A stretch of 45,207 bases of DNA from CAZVXI01 sp964631295 (lineage in GTDB: Bacteria > Planctomycetota > Phycisphaerae > Phycisphaerales > SM1A02): positions 1 to 45,207 of the forward strand of contig CAZVXI010000001.1 of the NCBI GenBank assembly GCA_964631295.1. Direction: 5' to 3'. The translations under genes were made by a program, and so were the position numbers. Under the pieces are notes generated by a model. That model searched no databases. It was not told the DNA's origin and worked only from the letters and a program-made list of their open reading frames with translations. Below, one piece after another: positions 6,771 to 15,555 of the stretch (within the stretch, counting starts at the first letter, position 1; each line of letters starts with the position of its first letter).

Positions 6771-9107
6771 ATGGCTCGCAACACACGGCGAACAACGCAG
6801 GCGAAGTCCGCAAAGAGGCGCGAAGTCGTCGGTCGGCGAAACCCGCGGCCAACGCTCAGTGTCGCGGCACTGCTTGCACGGCCTGAGTATCTGTATGGCA
6901 TCGCCTCGCTGGTCGTGCTCGTGCTTGTCGGCGGCTTCATCGTTAATCTCTCGCGCGAGCGCATCATAGAGCAACTCGGCGAGGTCATGCCCACCACGCG
7001 CTTGCACCGACTCGACTTTCAGGTTCCCGATGAGAGCGCGACCGACAAGCGGCGTGAAGAAGCAAGGAAATCTGCCCCACAGGTCTACAAGCTCAATACC
7101 CTCTATCTCGAGCGAATCAGCGCCTCGTTGAACGGTCTGCCCAAGGCTGTCACCGGCAAGACCGACATCAATGAGGTCAGCGAAGAACTGCGCACACAGT
7201 TCTCACTCACCAACACTGATCTGGAAGCACTCCAACGCTACGCGGTTGACGGCGAGACAACACAGCGATGGAAGGACCGCGTGTCGCGCCTCGTCAATGA
7301 GATACTCCCTGCATATCCCTTGCTCGCATCCGATGTGTACCAGAACTACTGGGCAGCCCGGGAATACTCTGCTTCGCTGGAACGCATCATCCAACGCGCA
7401 GATGGTACGCGGTTGAGTATTTCAGGCGATGCTGCTGAACTTCGCGCTGAGATTGATGAACGCACGCGACGACACCTCCGTGATACAGCAATCGATGCCG
7501 GGTTCACCACCAACACATGGCCGGTGATTGTCGCCCGCTTGCTCTACGAGCCGCAGCCCACGCTTCTGTTCGATCAGGAAGCGACCGCCCAACTTGCAGA
7601 GCAGGCGGCCGCTGCTGTAGAGACGCAATACACACAACATGAACGTGGTGGAATTGTCTACCGCCGTGGCGATGTCCTGAACACACAGCAATATCAGAAT
7701 CTGCTAAACGAAACTGCGGAGTTTGATGCCCAGGCGTCGGTCTGGCAACGATGGACTCCACGCGTCGGCGTGTGCGGACTCCTGCTGATCATCAGCGTGC
7801 TGCTTGGCGCGTACATCGCGTTGTTTCACCCGCGGATTGTGCTCAATCCTCTGCGCGTGGCAGCAATCTGTGGAGTTATGGTGCTGATGCTGACACTCGC
7901 GGTGTTGATCTCACCGAAGCTGCCGTATGTCGCTGCGATCGCACCCACATTGTTCGTTTCCGTCGTTGTGCTGCTCGCCTATGAGCAGCGGCTTGCGTTC
8001 TTCATCAGTGCGCTGCAAGCAACCATGGTCACCTTCGCGCTTGATGCAGGGCTCGGCTTGCTCTTGCTCCAACTCGTGGGAAGTGGAACATTTATCGCGT
8101 TGTTGCGCGATGTTCGCCATCGCAACACGTTGATTCATGCCGCGGGCATCACGTCGATTGCTGTTTGTTTCGGCACGTTGCTGCACGGTGCTGTCGAGCT
8201 GCCGGTCACCAGCGAGGCGGTGCGGCAGGTCGGCGAGGGTGCTGTCTGGGCGATGGTCAGTGCGCTCGGTGTCGGCTTCGTTGTGCTCGGTATCCTTCCG
8301 ACTGTTGAACAGATATTCGATATCACGACAGGCATGACGCTTGCAGAACTGCGCGACCCGAAGCAGCCGCTGCTGCGTCAACTACAACAGAAGGCGCCTG
8401 GCACCTATAACCACTCGCTGCAGGTTGCGAACATCGCCGAAGCTGCAGCCGAGGCGATCGGCGCGAACGGCCTGCTCGTCTATGTCGGTGCGATGTATCA
8501 TGACATCGGCAAGCTCAACAAGCCGGAGTACTTCGTTGAGAACCAGGCATCAGGCAATAACAAACACGAGAAACTCAGCCCGGCGATGAGTCTGCTTGTC
8601 ATCATCGGGCATGTGAAGGACGGCGTCGAACTGGCCAAAGAGTACCGTCTGCCGCGCACGATTATCCAGTTCATCGAGACACACCACGGCACGACGCTTG
8701 TCGAGTACTTCTACCACGCCGCCAAGTCTGCAGCCGAAGATGGCGACAAGAGCGCAGTCGATGAAGTCTCATTCCGTTACCCGGGGCCGAAACCGCGCAC
8801 AAAGGAAGCGGCAATTTTGATGCTTTCCGACGCTGTGGAATCAGCGACGCGTGCGATGGCAGAGCCGAGTCCGGGAAAAATCGAACAACTGGTACGCGCC
8901 CTCTCGAAGAAGCGGCTCGAAGACGGCCAGTTCTCACAATGCGATCTTACCTTCGGTGAACTGCATCGCATTGAAGAAGCGATCATCAGTCGCATGTGTG
9001 CGATCCACCACAGTCGTATCGCTTATCCATCAACTGACAAGTCCGCTGCGCGCGAGAGCAAGGCGTCCTCAACTTCTGCCGATCGCCCCAAAGCAGCGTC
9101 CGCGTAG
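6771..9107 (+). CDS. pgpH: PgpH-type 7TM-HD domain c-di-AMP phosphodiesterase
   Basis: A 778-residue integral membrane phosphohydrolase. The basic N-terminus and first membrane segment (residues about 41-62) lead to a 7TMR-HDED-type extracytoplasmic domain (to about 320). Seven closely packed membrane segments follow (about 325-520), then a cytoplasmic HD domain with H..YHDIGK (H577, D578) and the downstream conserved histidines (the ETHHGTT region) and aspartate. In the characterised family (Listeria PgpH, also YqfF) this domain hydrolyses the second messenger c-di-AMP to pApA. The tail past residue 755 is a low-complexity Ala/Ser region. The start is supported by GGAG nine bases upstream of ATG 6771. 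The gene abuts the next gene tail to tail with no spacer. The substrate is inferred from family membership. Confidence 0.88.
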   Translation: MARNTRRTTQAKSAKRREVVGRRNPRPTLSVAALLARPEYLYGIASLVVLVLVGGFIVNLSRERIIEQLGEVMPTTRLHRLDFQVPDESATDKRREEARKSAPQVYKLNTLYLERISASLNGLPKAVTGKTDINEVSEELRTQFSLTNTDLEALQRYAVDGETTQRWKDRVSRLVNEILPAYPLLASDVYQNYWAAREYSASLERIIQRADGTRLSISGDAAELRAEIDERTRRHLRDTAIDAGFTTNTWPVIVARLLYEPQPTLLFDQEATAQLAEQAAAAVETQYTQHERGGIVYRRGDVLNTQQYQNLLNETAEFDAQASVWQRWTPRVGVCGLLLIISVLLGAYIALFHPRIVLNPLRVAAICGVMVLMLTLAVLISPKLPYVAAIAPTLFVSVVVLLAYEQRLAFFISALQATMVTFALDAGLGLLLLQLVGSGTFIALLRDVRHRNTLIHAAGITSIAVCFGTLLHGAVELPVTSEAVRQVGEGAVWAMVSALGVGFVVLGILPTVEQIFDITTGMTLAELRDPKQPLLRQLQQKAPGTYNHSLQVANIAEAAAEAIGANGLLVYVGAMYHDIGKLNKPEYFVENQASGNNKHEKLSPAMSLLVIIGHVKDGVELAKEYRLPRTIIQFIETHHGTTLVEYFYHAAKSAAEDGDKSAVDEVSFRYPGPKPRTKEAAILMLSDAVESATRAMAEPSPGKIEQLVRALSKKRLEDGQFSQCDLTFGELHRIEEAIISRMCAIHHSRIAYPSTDKSAARESKASSTSADRPKAASA

Positions 9108-11354
9108 TCATTGACGCGCTGCCTCCACAAGAACTCTCAGCCGAACCGCGATCCGCGCGTGCAGGTCATTGCGCTGTTCGAGCAGCGCGCGATATGCCCG
9201 GTGGTCAGCCGGATCCACGCCCATTGGCAAGAGTCCCTCCCGGCTTGGTGACCATGTCACAGTTCGGACCGCAATCGCAAGCATCTGCTCATGTAAATCA
9301 GTGTCGTTCGTGATGAACTCCGCCCAGTGATCTTGCACACGTTCGTTCAGAGTGGGCGTCGTCTCCGACAACGCACGTGCAACATCAAACTGCTCAATCA
9401 ACCGATCGCGGCGCTGATACAAGTGTGGCAACACCTCACGGAGGAATTCCTCACGCAAAGCAGGCATACCGAGTTCGTCTGCGACCCTCTCGATCCAATC
9501 AGCATTCGCTTTTCCAATCGCAACGTTCACACGTCCAACCGCCTGATGAAGCGGATGCAATGAAGTCTTCTCATCACGCGGAATGTCTGGGTCGTTGCGA
9601 TGCGCCTGCCAGATTCGATACCGCCTGACGCGGTCGTGAAACATCGGTAACGCCTGTTCATGCCATTGATGCAGCATCGTGTTCACCACAGCCAGAGTCG
9701 CAAGATCGACATCGGGATGGAACAGCACAAATCGTCCTGCATCGGCACGTGTGATGCCCTCGAGGAACATGTGCCGGTCAAACCATGATGCCCGCTCGAT
9801 CGCTTCGGCCAGTCGATCGAGTGCAGCGTGGGCGTGTGCCTCACGTGCGTCGACAACTGCGCGGACACTGCGCAACAGATCCCTGCCAGCGTCCCGAAGC
9901 AAAACACGTATCTCATCAGGTACCAACTCCCCGGAATGCTTGTCATGCTCACTGACGGTCTGGCGATATGTATCGATCGCCGCGAGGGCAGCGGCGTATT
10001 GTGCGTCGTCCAGGGAAAACTTGAAGATCAGTGCTCGCAGATCGTGCTCCGCGATGCTCATCAATACCGGAACCAAAGGCGAAGTTGTCGGTCGTTTCGG
10101 CAGTGCGGATGGTCCACCCGCGTCACGCAGTGCGCGCATATGCCGCAGCTCCGCAGTCTGTAGGACCTCCAGTTGTTCCGCATCACCGTCAGCAATGGTC
10201 TGCCAGAGCCATTCGAGAGCGGTGCTCATCTGATTGCCAAGTTCATATTCAACTTTCACAAGCTCGAGGTTGCGACTGGATTCAGCCTGACGCTCTTCAG
10301 CAGACATATTGGCACGGGCAAAGGCAAGTACCCTGCGCGGGCGATGTTCGCGCAGGTGATCAATGGCGGATCGGATGTGCGCAACGCCTTCGCTGAATAT
10401 AAAGCTGCGCATCTGCTCGCGAGCTTCGTCTGCAGAATGTTCCGGCACAAGGTCGGCCATTTCTTCCGCGACATGCGCGAGCCCATACCACCCGTTCCAA
10501 GTCGGATGGCCACGTGGATAACGCGCGTTTCCGTAGGCGTACACCAGGTGAGCCGTGTTCTCGACGGAAACCATATCAATAAGCGCCAGCAGCGTCCGAT
10601 CATTCAGATCGTCAATCTCCGCCATGTGTTCGAGCCATGGCTCACGGGCACTGCGGATCAGTTCGAGTGACAACTCGGGATCAACATCATCCGGGTCAGC
10701 AATACCAAACTTCTCATTCTGCTGACGAAGTGTCTTCACACTCTGTTTGATCGCAATATCTTCGAGTGTCGCCAACCTGCGATTCAGTTCCAGTGCGTAC
10801 TGAGCCAGAGACACCCACCCAGCCTCGGGAAGCCTGATCGCACCATCTGACCACTCTGCAAGAAGTAACAGGCGATCGATGGCGACAAACCGCTTGCCAG
10901 TCTGGTCGATTTCCGCAATCGCTCTGCTGAACAAACGACGATCTATCATCGCGCGAGCGATCGGCAGTCGCGTTGTTTGATGCTCCGCCAACGTTGGTTC
11001 AATCGCGGCAAACAGGATTCGATCGTGTGCGCGCAACTGCCTCGCGCGCGTGCGATAGTCATCTGCAGCCTGCCGAAGGTATGCGATGCGTTGTTTCATC
11101 GTGTGGTTCTGATCGTACGGCCGCAACCAGAACTGCTTGTCTGCCGCGATGCGCTCGACATATTCATCGTGCGCATCGAGCAGACCCGCCATCTGCGCGG
11201 GCGATAGTTGCAGCACACGGTCGAGCAGCAATAGATCTTCGATCTCAACACCGGTGAGGTTGCCGGCGAACTGGCCATAACAGGTGCGAGGCAGTGCAAG
11301 GGCAACGACCAGTACGCCAAGCACCTGACCGACGAAACGGGAGCGTCTGTGCAT
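9108..11354 (-). CDS. Large secreted mostly helical protein of unknown function
   Basis: A 748-residue product. The open frame runs to 11372, but AAGGAG eight bases upstream of ATG 11354 and the signal peptide that follows (MHRRSRF, then GQVLGVLVVALALP, cleavage near CYGQF) fix the start. The mature protein has no cysteine pattern, membrane segment, dockerin tag or motif I recognise. It is rich in Arg, Glu, Ala and His, with long amphipathic helices (for example residues about 55-100, a run ending ADDYRTRARQLRAHD). Motifs like DRVLQLSPAQMAGLLDAHDEY are reminiscent of Spy/CpxP-like helical sensors found in planctomycete secretomes, but this is only a resemblance. It is convergent and directly adjacent to pgpH. 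No function is assigned. Confidence 0.75.
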   Translation of the reverse strand: MHRRSRFVGQVLGVLVVALALPRTCYGQFAGNLTGVEIEDLLLLDRVLQLSPAQMAGLLDAHDEYVERIAADKQFWLRPYDQNHTMKQRIAYLRQAADDYRTRARQLRAHDRILFAAIEPTLAEHQTTRLPIARAMIDRRLFSRAIAEIDQTGKRFVAIDRLLLLAEWSDGAIRLPEAGWVSLAQYALELNRRLATLEDIAIKQSVKTLRQQNEKFGIADPDDVDPELSLELIRSAREPWLEHMAEIDDLNDRTLLALIDMVSVENTAHLVYAYGNARYPRGHPTWNGWYGLAHVAEEMADLVPEHSADEAREQMRSFIFSEGVAHIRSAIDHLREHRPRRVLAFARANMSAEERQAESSRNLELVKVEYELGNQMSTALEWLWQTIADGDAEQLEVLQTAELRHMRALRDAGGPSALPKRPTTSPLVPVLMSIAEHDLRALIFKFSLDDAQYAAALAAIDTYRQTVSEHDKHSGELVPDEIRVLLRDAGRDLLRSVRAVVDAREAHAHAALDRLAEAIERASWFDRHMFLEGITRADAGRFVLFHPDVDLATLAVVNTMLHQWHEQALPMFHDRVRRYRIWQAHRNDPDIPRDEKTSLHPLHQAVGRVNVAIGKANADWIERVADELGMPALREEFLREVLPHLYQRRDRLIEQFDVARALSETTPTLNERVQDHWAEFITNDTDLHEQMLAIAVRTVTWSPSREGLLPMGVDPADHRAYRALLEQRNDLHARIAVRLRVLVEAARQ

Positions 11355-11417
11355 ACCAACATCTCCTTGCACTCATCATATCACATGCGTATCGCATCCA
11401 TGATGACGCGTATGATC

Positions 11418-12464
11418 TTACCCTGCAGACCGATACCTCTCATTGGCAATCATACGACGATGCGGGTTGCTCATCGGCAGAGACTTGATCGCGCGCAACG
11501 GCTGCCAGTCCCCTCGACGAATGCGTGCCTTTGCGGTGTATACGCGGAACTCGACCCGCCGATGAGTCGTCTGATGCGTGAACACGTCTGCAAGGCAGAG
11601 TCTCGACACACCAAACCCAAGCCCTTCGACGAGTTGAGCATCGTCGAGCATGACCTCAGACTCGACGGTCACCGGTTGCCACATATAAGCCCAGAGACCA
11701 CGCTCGGGTCGTTGCTCCAGCAGGAGGCTGCCTGCCCGTTCAATCAGGACACAGTGGTGATGGACAATCTTCTTCCGAACGGCTGGTTTCCTGACCGGTA
11801 TCTCTGAGACACACCCGCGCTGGTTCGCCTCACAGCTTGTCCGCACGGGGCACAGATCGCAGCTTGGCTGACTGGGTGTGCATACTGTTGCGCCAAGTTC
11901 CATCATTGCTTCATTGAGCCTGCCCGGCTGTGAGGTCGATTCAACGAGCAACTTCGCCTTATCCCAGCACCACTCCTCACAAGGATCCGGCTCGGCGTGC
12001 CAGCGCGCAAGCACACGCTTCACATTCCCATCGACGACTGGCTCCCGAGCGTTGCCCACAATCGAAGCAATCGCACCGGCCGTGTACCGTCCGACGCCGG
12101 GAAGCTGACGGAGAGTCTCGGCATCACTTGGTATCTCACCACCATGCCCAGTCATAATCTGCTTTGCAGCCTGATGAAGCATCCGTGCACGACGGTAGTA
12201 GCCGAGCCCCTGCCAGGCTGCGAGCACATCCTGCTCATCTGCTCGCGCCAGAACATCGGGGTTTGGAAATTGCCTCACGAACTCTTCGTATCGCTCGACG
12301 ACACGCGCAACCTGTGTTTGCTGAAGCATCAGTTCGGATACAAGCGCGTTGTATGAAGATCGATTCCGCCGCCATGGCAGATCTCGGGCAGCAGACGCGA
12401 ACCATCTGATCAGTCGGTTCGCGCGCGTCCGATCAACAGACTGGTCATTCGGGCGCTCTATCAT
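11418..12464 (-). CDS. mutY: A/G-specific adenine DNA glycosylase MutY
   Basis: A 348-residue base-excision repair enzyme that removes adenine mispaired with 8-oxoguanine. Visible features are the catalytic Glu44 in SELMLQQTQV, the helix-hairpin-helix LPGVGRYTAGA (from residue 121), the catalytic Asp145 in VVDGNVKRVLARW, and the 4Fe-4S loop C195-x6-C202-x2-C205-x5-C211. A C-terminal NUDIX-like 8-oxoG recognition domain follows (about 230-348, VLIERAGSLLLEQRPERGLWAYMWQPV). The length is normal for MutY. Its ATG overlaps the stop of the upstream Nfu_N gene by four bases (ATGA), so it is translationally coupled to a Fe-S cluster protein. It is the last gene of a probable four-gene operon. Confidence 0.95.
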   Translation of the reverse strand: MIERPNDQSVDRTRANRLIRWFASAARDLPWRRNRSSYNALVSELMLQQTQVARVVERYEEFVRQFPNPDVLARADEQDVLAAWQGLGYYRRARMLHQAAKQIMTGHGGEIPSDAETLRQLPGVGRYTAGAIASIVGNAREPVVDGNVKRVLARWHAEPDPCEEWCWDKAKLLVESTSQPGRLNEAMMELGATVCTPSQPSCDLCPVRTSCEANQRGCVSEIPVRKPAVRKKIVHHHCVLIERAGSLLLEQRPERGLWAYMWQPVTVESEVMLDDAQLVEGLGFGVSRLCLADVFTHQTTHRRVEFRVYTAKARIRRGDWQPLRAIKSLPMSNPHRRMIANERYRSAG

Positions 12465-12745
12465 GTGACAGGCATATCCGCCTGTGACGCTTGGGACAGT
12501 ACTTGACGAATCATCTTCTTCATCGCAGGCCAGTCCTTGCGTGATGCAACATTGACTGTCATCCAGTCATCGCAGAACAATACTGAAGTTGCACCAGCAT
12601 CGAACAACTGACGCGCAACTGGAACTGCGATCGCCTCTTCTCGACTGCGACAACTCACCGGATGATCACTGATCTTCTGATCCAAGTTGCATTTCATCGC
12701 ATTCGGATTTGGTGTTGGCTCAAACTCGATCACAGACCAGCCCAT
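12461..12745 (-). CDS. Stand-alone Nfu N-terminal-domain protein (Fe-S scaffold related)
   Basis: A 94-residue protein that matches the Nfu/NifU N-terminal domain (Nfu_N): EFEPTPNPNAMKC near the start, then GATSVLFCDDWMTVNVASRKDW, ending soon after. The C-terminal NifU-like CxxC domain that carries the cluster in full-length Nfu is absent, so it may be an adaptor that presents client proteins and not a carrier. ATG 12745 is chosen; a GTG one codon upstream (12748) is possible. The start lies eleven bases past the stop of the molybdopterin oxidoreductase gene, and the end overlaps mutY by four bases. All neighbours in this operon encode 4Fe-4S proteins, which supports a role in cluster delivery. 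Confidence 0.8.
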   Translation of the reverse strand: MGWSVIEFEPTPNPNAMKCNLDQKISDHPVSCRSREEAIAVPVARQLFDAGATSVLFCDDWMTVNVASRKDWPAMKKMIRQVLSQASQADMPVT

Positions 12746-12756
12746 CACTCATCATC

Positions 12757-15528
12757 CTACATGGAGTACGTTTCATCAGCAGGGCGCACAGCACGAGCAA
12801 ACCACAGCGGACGACGCAAGCCGTTCGGCCCCGGACCGGGCTTGGTCTTCGCAAGCCACTCGCGGTACACCTGCATCGACTTATTCGTATCAACGCAAAT
12901 GTCAGCATATTGATCATCGGTCTGAGCTTTTGATACAGTCACGCTCTGATGCCAGCAGTGCATACCTGATACTGGATCGGGATGGACCGGGAATGTAAGA
13001 TTCTGATGAACGCCGCCATCTGTCCACCAGATTCGCTTTGTATCCGGGTCGCTGCTGTCGAAGGCTTGTACGTTCTCGACTCGGCGGAAGCGATATACGC
13101 CGTTGTCGGTTTCCTCGCGAATAACCTTCGTACTCGCCCAGCGATCGGTGCCGGTCTCATCATGAAGTCGCCATCTGCCAAGATGATGTGAACATGCAAC
13201 AATGCCCGGACGTATTCCCTCGGTCACCCAGACTCGATTAACGAAATACCCGATATCAGTCGTCACACGAATCAGGTCAGCGGTCCCTATCCCAAGACGT
13301 TCCGCCTCCGACGAGTGAATCCACACCGGGTTCGTGTTGGATAGTTCATACAGCCATTTTGCATTCGCAGCACGAGTATGGATCAGTGTCGGCAGACGGA
13401 ACGTGGGCACCAACACAAAGCCGCCGTGGTCTCGATCGATGTGGTCACGATGGACATGCGACTTGATATATCCAGGAGTTGCGTGATCACGCCAACCCCA
13501 CTGTTCCATCGTCGAACTGTAGATTTCAAGTCGCTTGCTTGGCGTCTTGAAGCCCATTCGCACAGTTCCATCCAACTCAATGCCGATCGTTGAGCCATCG
13601 GCAGTGATGGAACCGTCTGATTCTTGTCTTGCTCCGACGGGAGTCTCCGCGGTCTTCAAGTGACTACCACGCGCTTCATTTTCAACGAGGAACGCACCGA
13701 ACTTTCGCATATATTCCAGAGGCGACAAGCCATGCTTCACTGCTTCCTCAGGCAAGCCGGGAACTGCATTCTCAAAGATCCAGCGATAGTACTCTTCTAT
13801 CGTAATTTTCTTGCCTGGACGATAAGGCGACTCGTAGTACTTGCGAATACCGAGGTGACCGTCCGGGTCGATCCGCCACGATAACTCGATCCAGAACTCA
13901 TCCTCTTCCCAGACTTCTCCGGGATTCGCCTGCCATGTAAACTCAACATTCTTGCCAGCCCGCTGCATCGCAACGCGTTGTACGGGTTGCCGAAAACTGA
14001 TCCACTTCGCAGCATGGGTTTCCTGACTCATCAGATCGTGTCGCTCTGCACCGGTCCCCATCGGGAGGACATAGTCTGCATACTGCGCGGTCTCATTCCA
14101 GGTTGGAGTGAGCGCTGCATGAAGACCGATTTTCGTCTCATCCTTCAGGACACGTTCCCACATCATGCCGTCCGGATTTGTCCACAGCGGGTTATAGACA
14201 CGCGTAAAGTACGTATCGATCTGGCCCCGGCCTTCTTCAAGGAAGTGTGGAAGCAGGTACGACAGCTCGTGATATGCCAGCGGATACTCGCGTGGATACA
14301 GTAGCTCGTTCCACATCTTCTGTGGTGGTGGGGTGAGAAATGGCGATGCAACAAACTTATTCGTACTGTTGAGGTTTGTACCTCCAAGTGAATCAACGGC
14401 GCCCATCAGCACGCATATGAACTGGAGAGATCGTGCCACCTGCCATCCGCCGAGGTTCCCCGCCGCAGCGCTCCGCCAGATGTGCGTGGCAAGTGCTGAA
14501 CCGGCGTTGCCTATTTCACGCGCGACATCCTCAATTTTCGAAGCATCAACATCACACTCTTCCGCAGCTCGCTCTGGCGTGTACTCGGCATACCGCTCCT
14601 GAAGGCGTGCAATGAACTGTACAAACGTGCATGTGTCGTCCGGATGAAGCGCCCGCATATAGGTGCGCCAGTTGACCCACTGCTCCACGAATGATCGATC
14701 GAACAGATTGTCTCGAATCAGAATGTTTGCGATCGCGAGAAGCAGACATGCCTCAGTGCCGGGCCAGGGTGCAAGCCAGTAGTCGGCACGCGCTGCTGTG
14801 TTCGACAGTCTCACATCGATCACACATATTGTTGCGCCGCGGCGTTTTCCTTCGACGATCCGCTGCGCGTGTGGATTGAAGTAATGCCCTGTCTCGAGGT
14901 GCGCCGAAAGAAGCAGCATGAACTTCGCGTTCTCGTGATCAGGCGACGGACGATCTGCACCTGACCAGAGCGCGTACCCGACGCGAGCCGCTGAGGAACA
15001 CACATTCGTATGTGAGTTATGCCCGTCGATTCCCCAGGACCTGAGTACGCGGTCCATGTAGCCGTCCGCGCCGGGGCGGCCAACGTGATACATGATCTCA
15101 TTGTGGCGTTTCTCGATGAGTGCTGCGCGGATGCGCGATGCGAATGTATCGAGCACTTCATCCCACGTCGTGCGCTCATACTGGCCGGACCCGCGCGGAC
15201 CTGATCGCTTGAGCGGATAGAGAATACGCCCGGGATCGTTAATCTGATTGAGGGTAGCCGGCCCCTTTGCGCAGTTCTTGCCACGCGACGCGGGATGGTG
15301 AGGATTGCCCTCCAGTCGCCGAACTTCGCCCGTATCTTTGTCGACATATGCCATCAGACCACACGCGGCTTCGCAGTTGAAGCATGTCGTGGGCACGAGC
15401 GAATAGCGTTTTCTCTCCTTACGCGGCCATGCAGCAGCGTCGTACTCTTCCCAATCATCCCAGCGGTCAACTGGCGGAAAGGATGCAAGTGGCGTGACGG
15501 TCATTGTCTTGCGATCAGAGCCGGACAT
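12757..15528 (-). CDS. Molybdopterin oxidoreductase catalytic subunit, SoeA/PsrA-like, without Tat signal
   Basis: A 923-residue member of the DMSO reductase (MopB) superfamily. The N-terminal 4Fe-4S motif is C49-x2-C52-x3-C56-x29-C86 (TTCFNCEAACGL, then GKNCAKGP). Three molybdopterin-binding regions and the C-terminal dinucleotide-binding domain follow. Cys177, in NSHTNVCSSAARVGY, is placed where the Mo-coordinating residue lies in polysulfide/thiosulfate reductase relatives. There is no twin-arginine signal at the N-terminus, so the subunit should stay in the cytoplasm. That fits the cytoplasmic sulfite dehydrogenase SoeABC better than exported PsrA/PhsA, but the substrate is not proven. 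It lies 27 bases downstream of the gene for its presumed electron-transfer and membrane partner. The C-terminus ends GLRRPLWFARAVRP, a pattern I associate with this family. Confidence 0.85.
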   Translation of the reverse strand: MSGSDRKTMTVTPLASFPPVDRWDDWEEYDAAAWPRKERKRYSLVPTTCFNCEAACGLMAYVDKDTGEVRRLEGNPHHPASRGKNCAKGPATLNQINDPGRILYPLKRSGPRGSGQYERTTWDEVLDTFASRIRAALIEKRHNEIMYHVGRPGADGYMDRVLRSWGIDGHNSHTNVCSSAARVGYALWSGADRPSPDHENAKFMLLLSAHLETGHYFNPHAQRIVEGKRRGATICVIDVRLSNTAARADYWLAPWPGTEACLLLAIANILIRDNLFDRSFVEQWVNWRTYMRALHPDDTCTFVQFIARLQERYAEYTPERAAEECDVDASKIEDVAREIGNAGSALATHIWRSAAAGNLGGWQVARSLQFICVLMGAVDSLGGTNLNSTNKFVASPFLTPPPQKMWNELLYPREYPLAYHELSYLLPHFLEEGRGQIDTYFTRVYNPLWTNPDGMMWERVLKDETKIGLHAALTPTWNETAQYADYVLPMGTGAERHDLMSQETHAAKWISFRQPVQRVAMQRAGKNVEFTWQANPGEVWEEDEFWIELSWRIDPDGHLGIRKYYESPYRPGKKITIEEYYRWIFENAVPGLPEEAVKHGLSPLEYMRKFGAFLVENEARGSHLKTAETPVGARQESDGSITADGSTIGIELDGTVRMGFKTPSKRLEIYSSTMEQWGWRDHATPGYIKSHVHRDHIDRDHGGFVLVPTFRLPTLIHTRAANAKWLYELSNTNPVWIHSSEAERLGIGTADLIRVTTDIGYFVNRVWVTEGIRPGIVACSHHLGRWRLHDETGTDRWASTKVIREETDNGVYRFRRVENVQAFDSSDPDTKRIWWTDGGVHQNLTFPVHPDPVSGMHCWHQSVTVSKAQTDDQYADICVDTNKSMQVYREWLAKTKPGPGPNGLRRPLWFARAVRPADETYSM

Positions 15529-15555
15529 GGTCAGTAAACTTCCTTCCGAAGGTGT

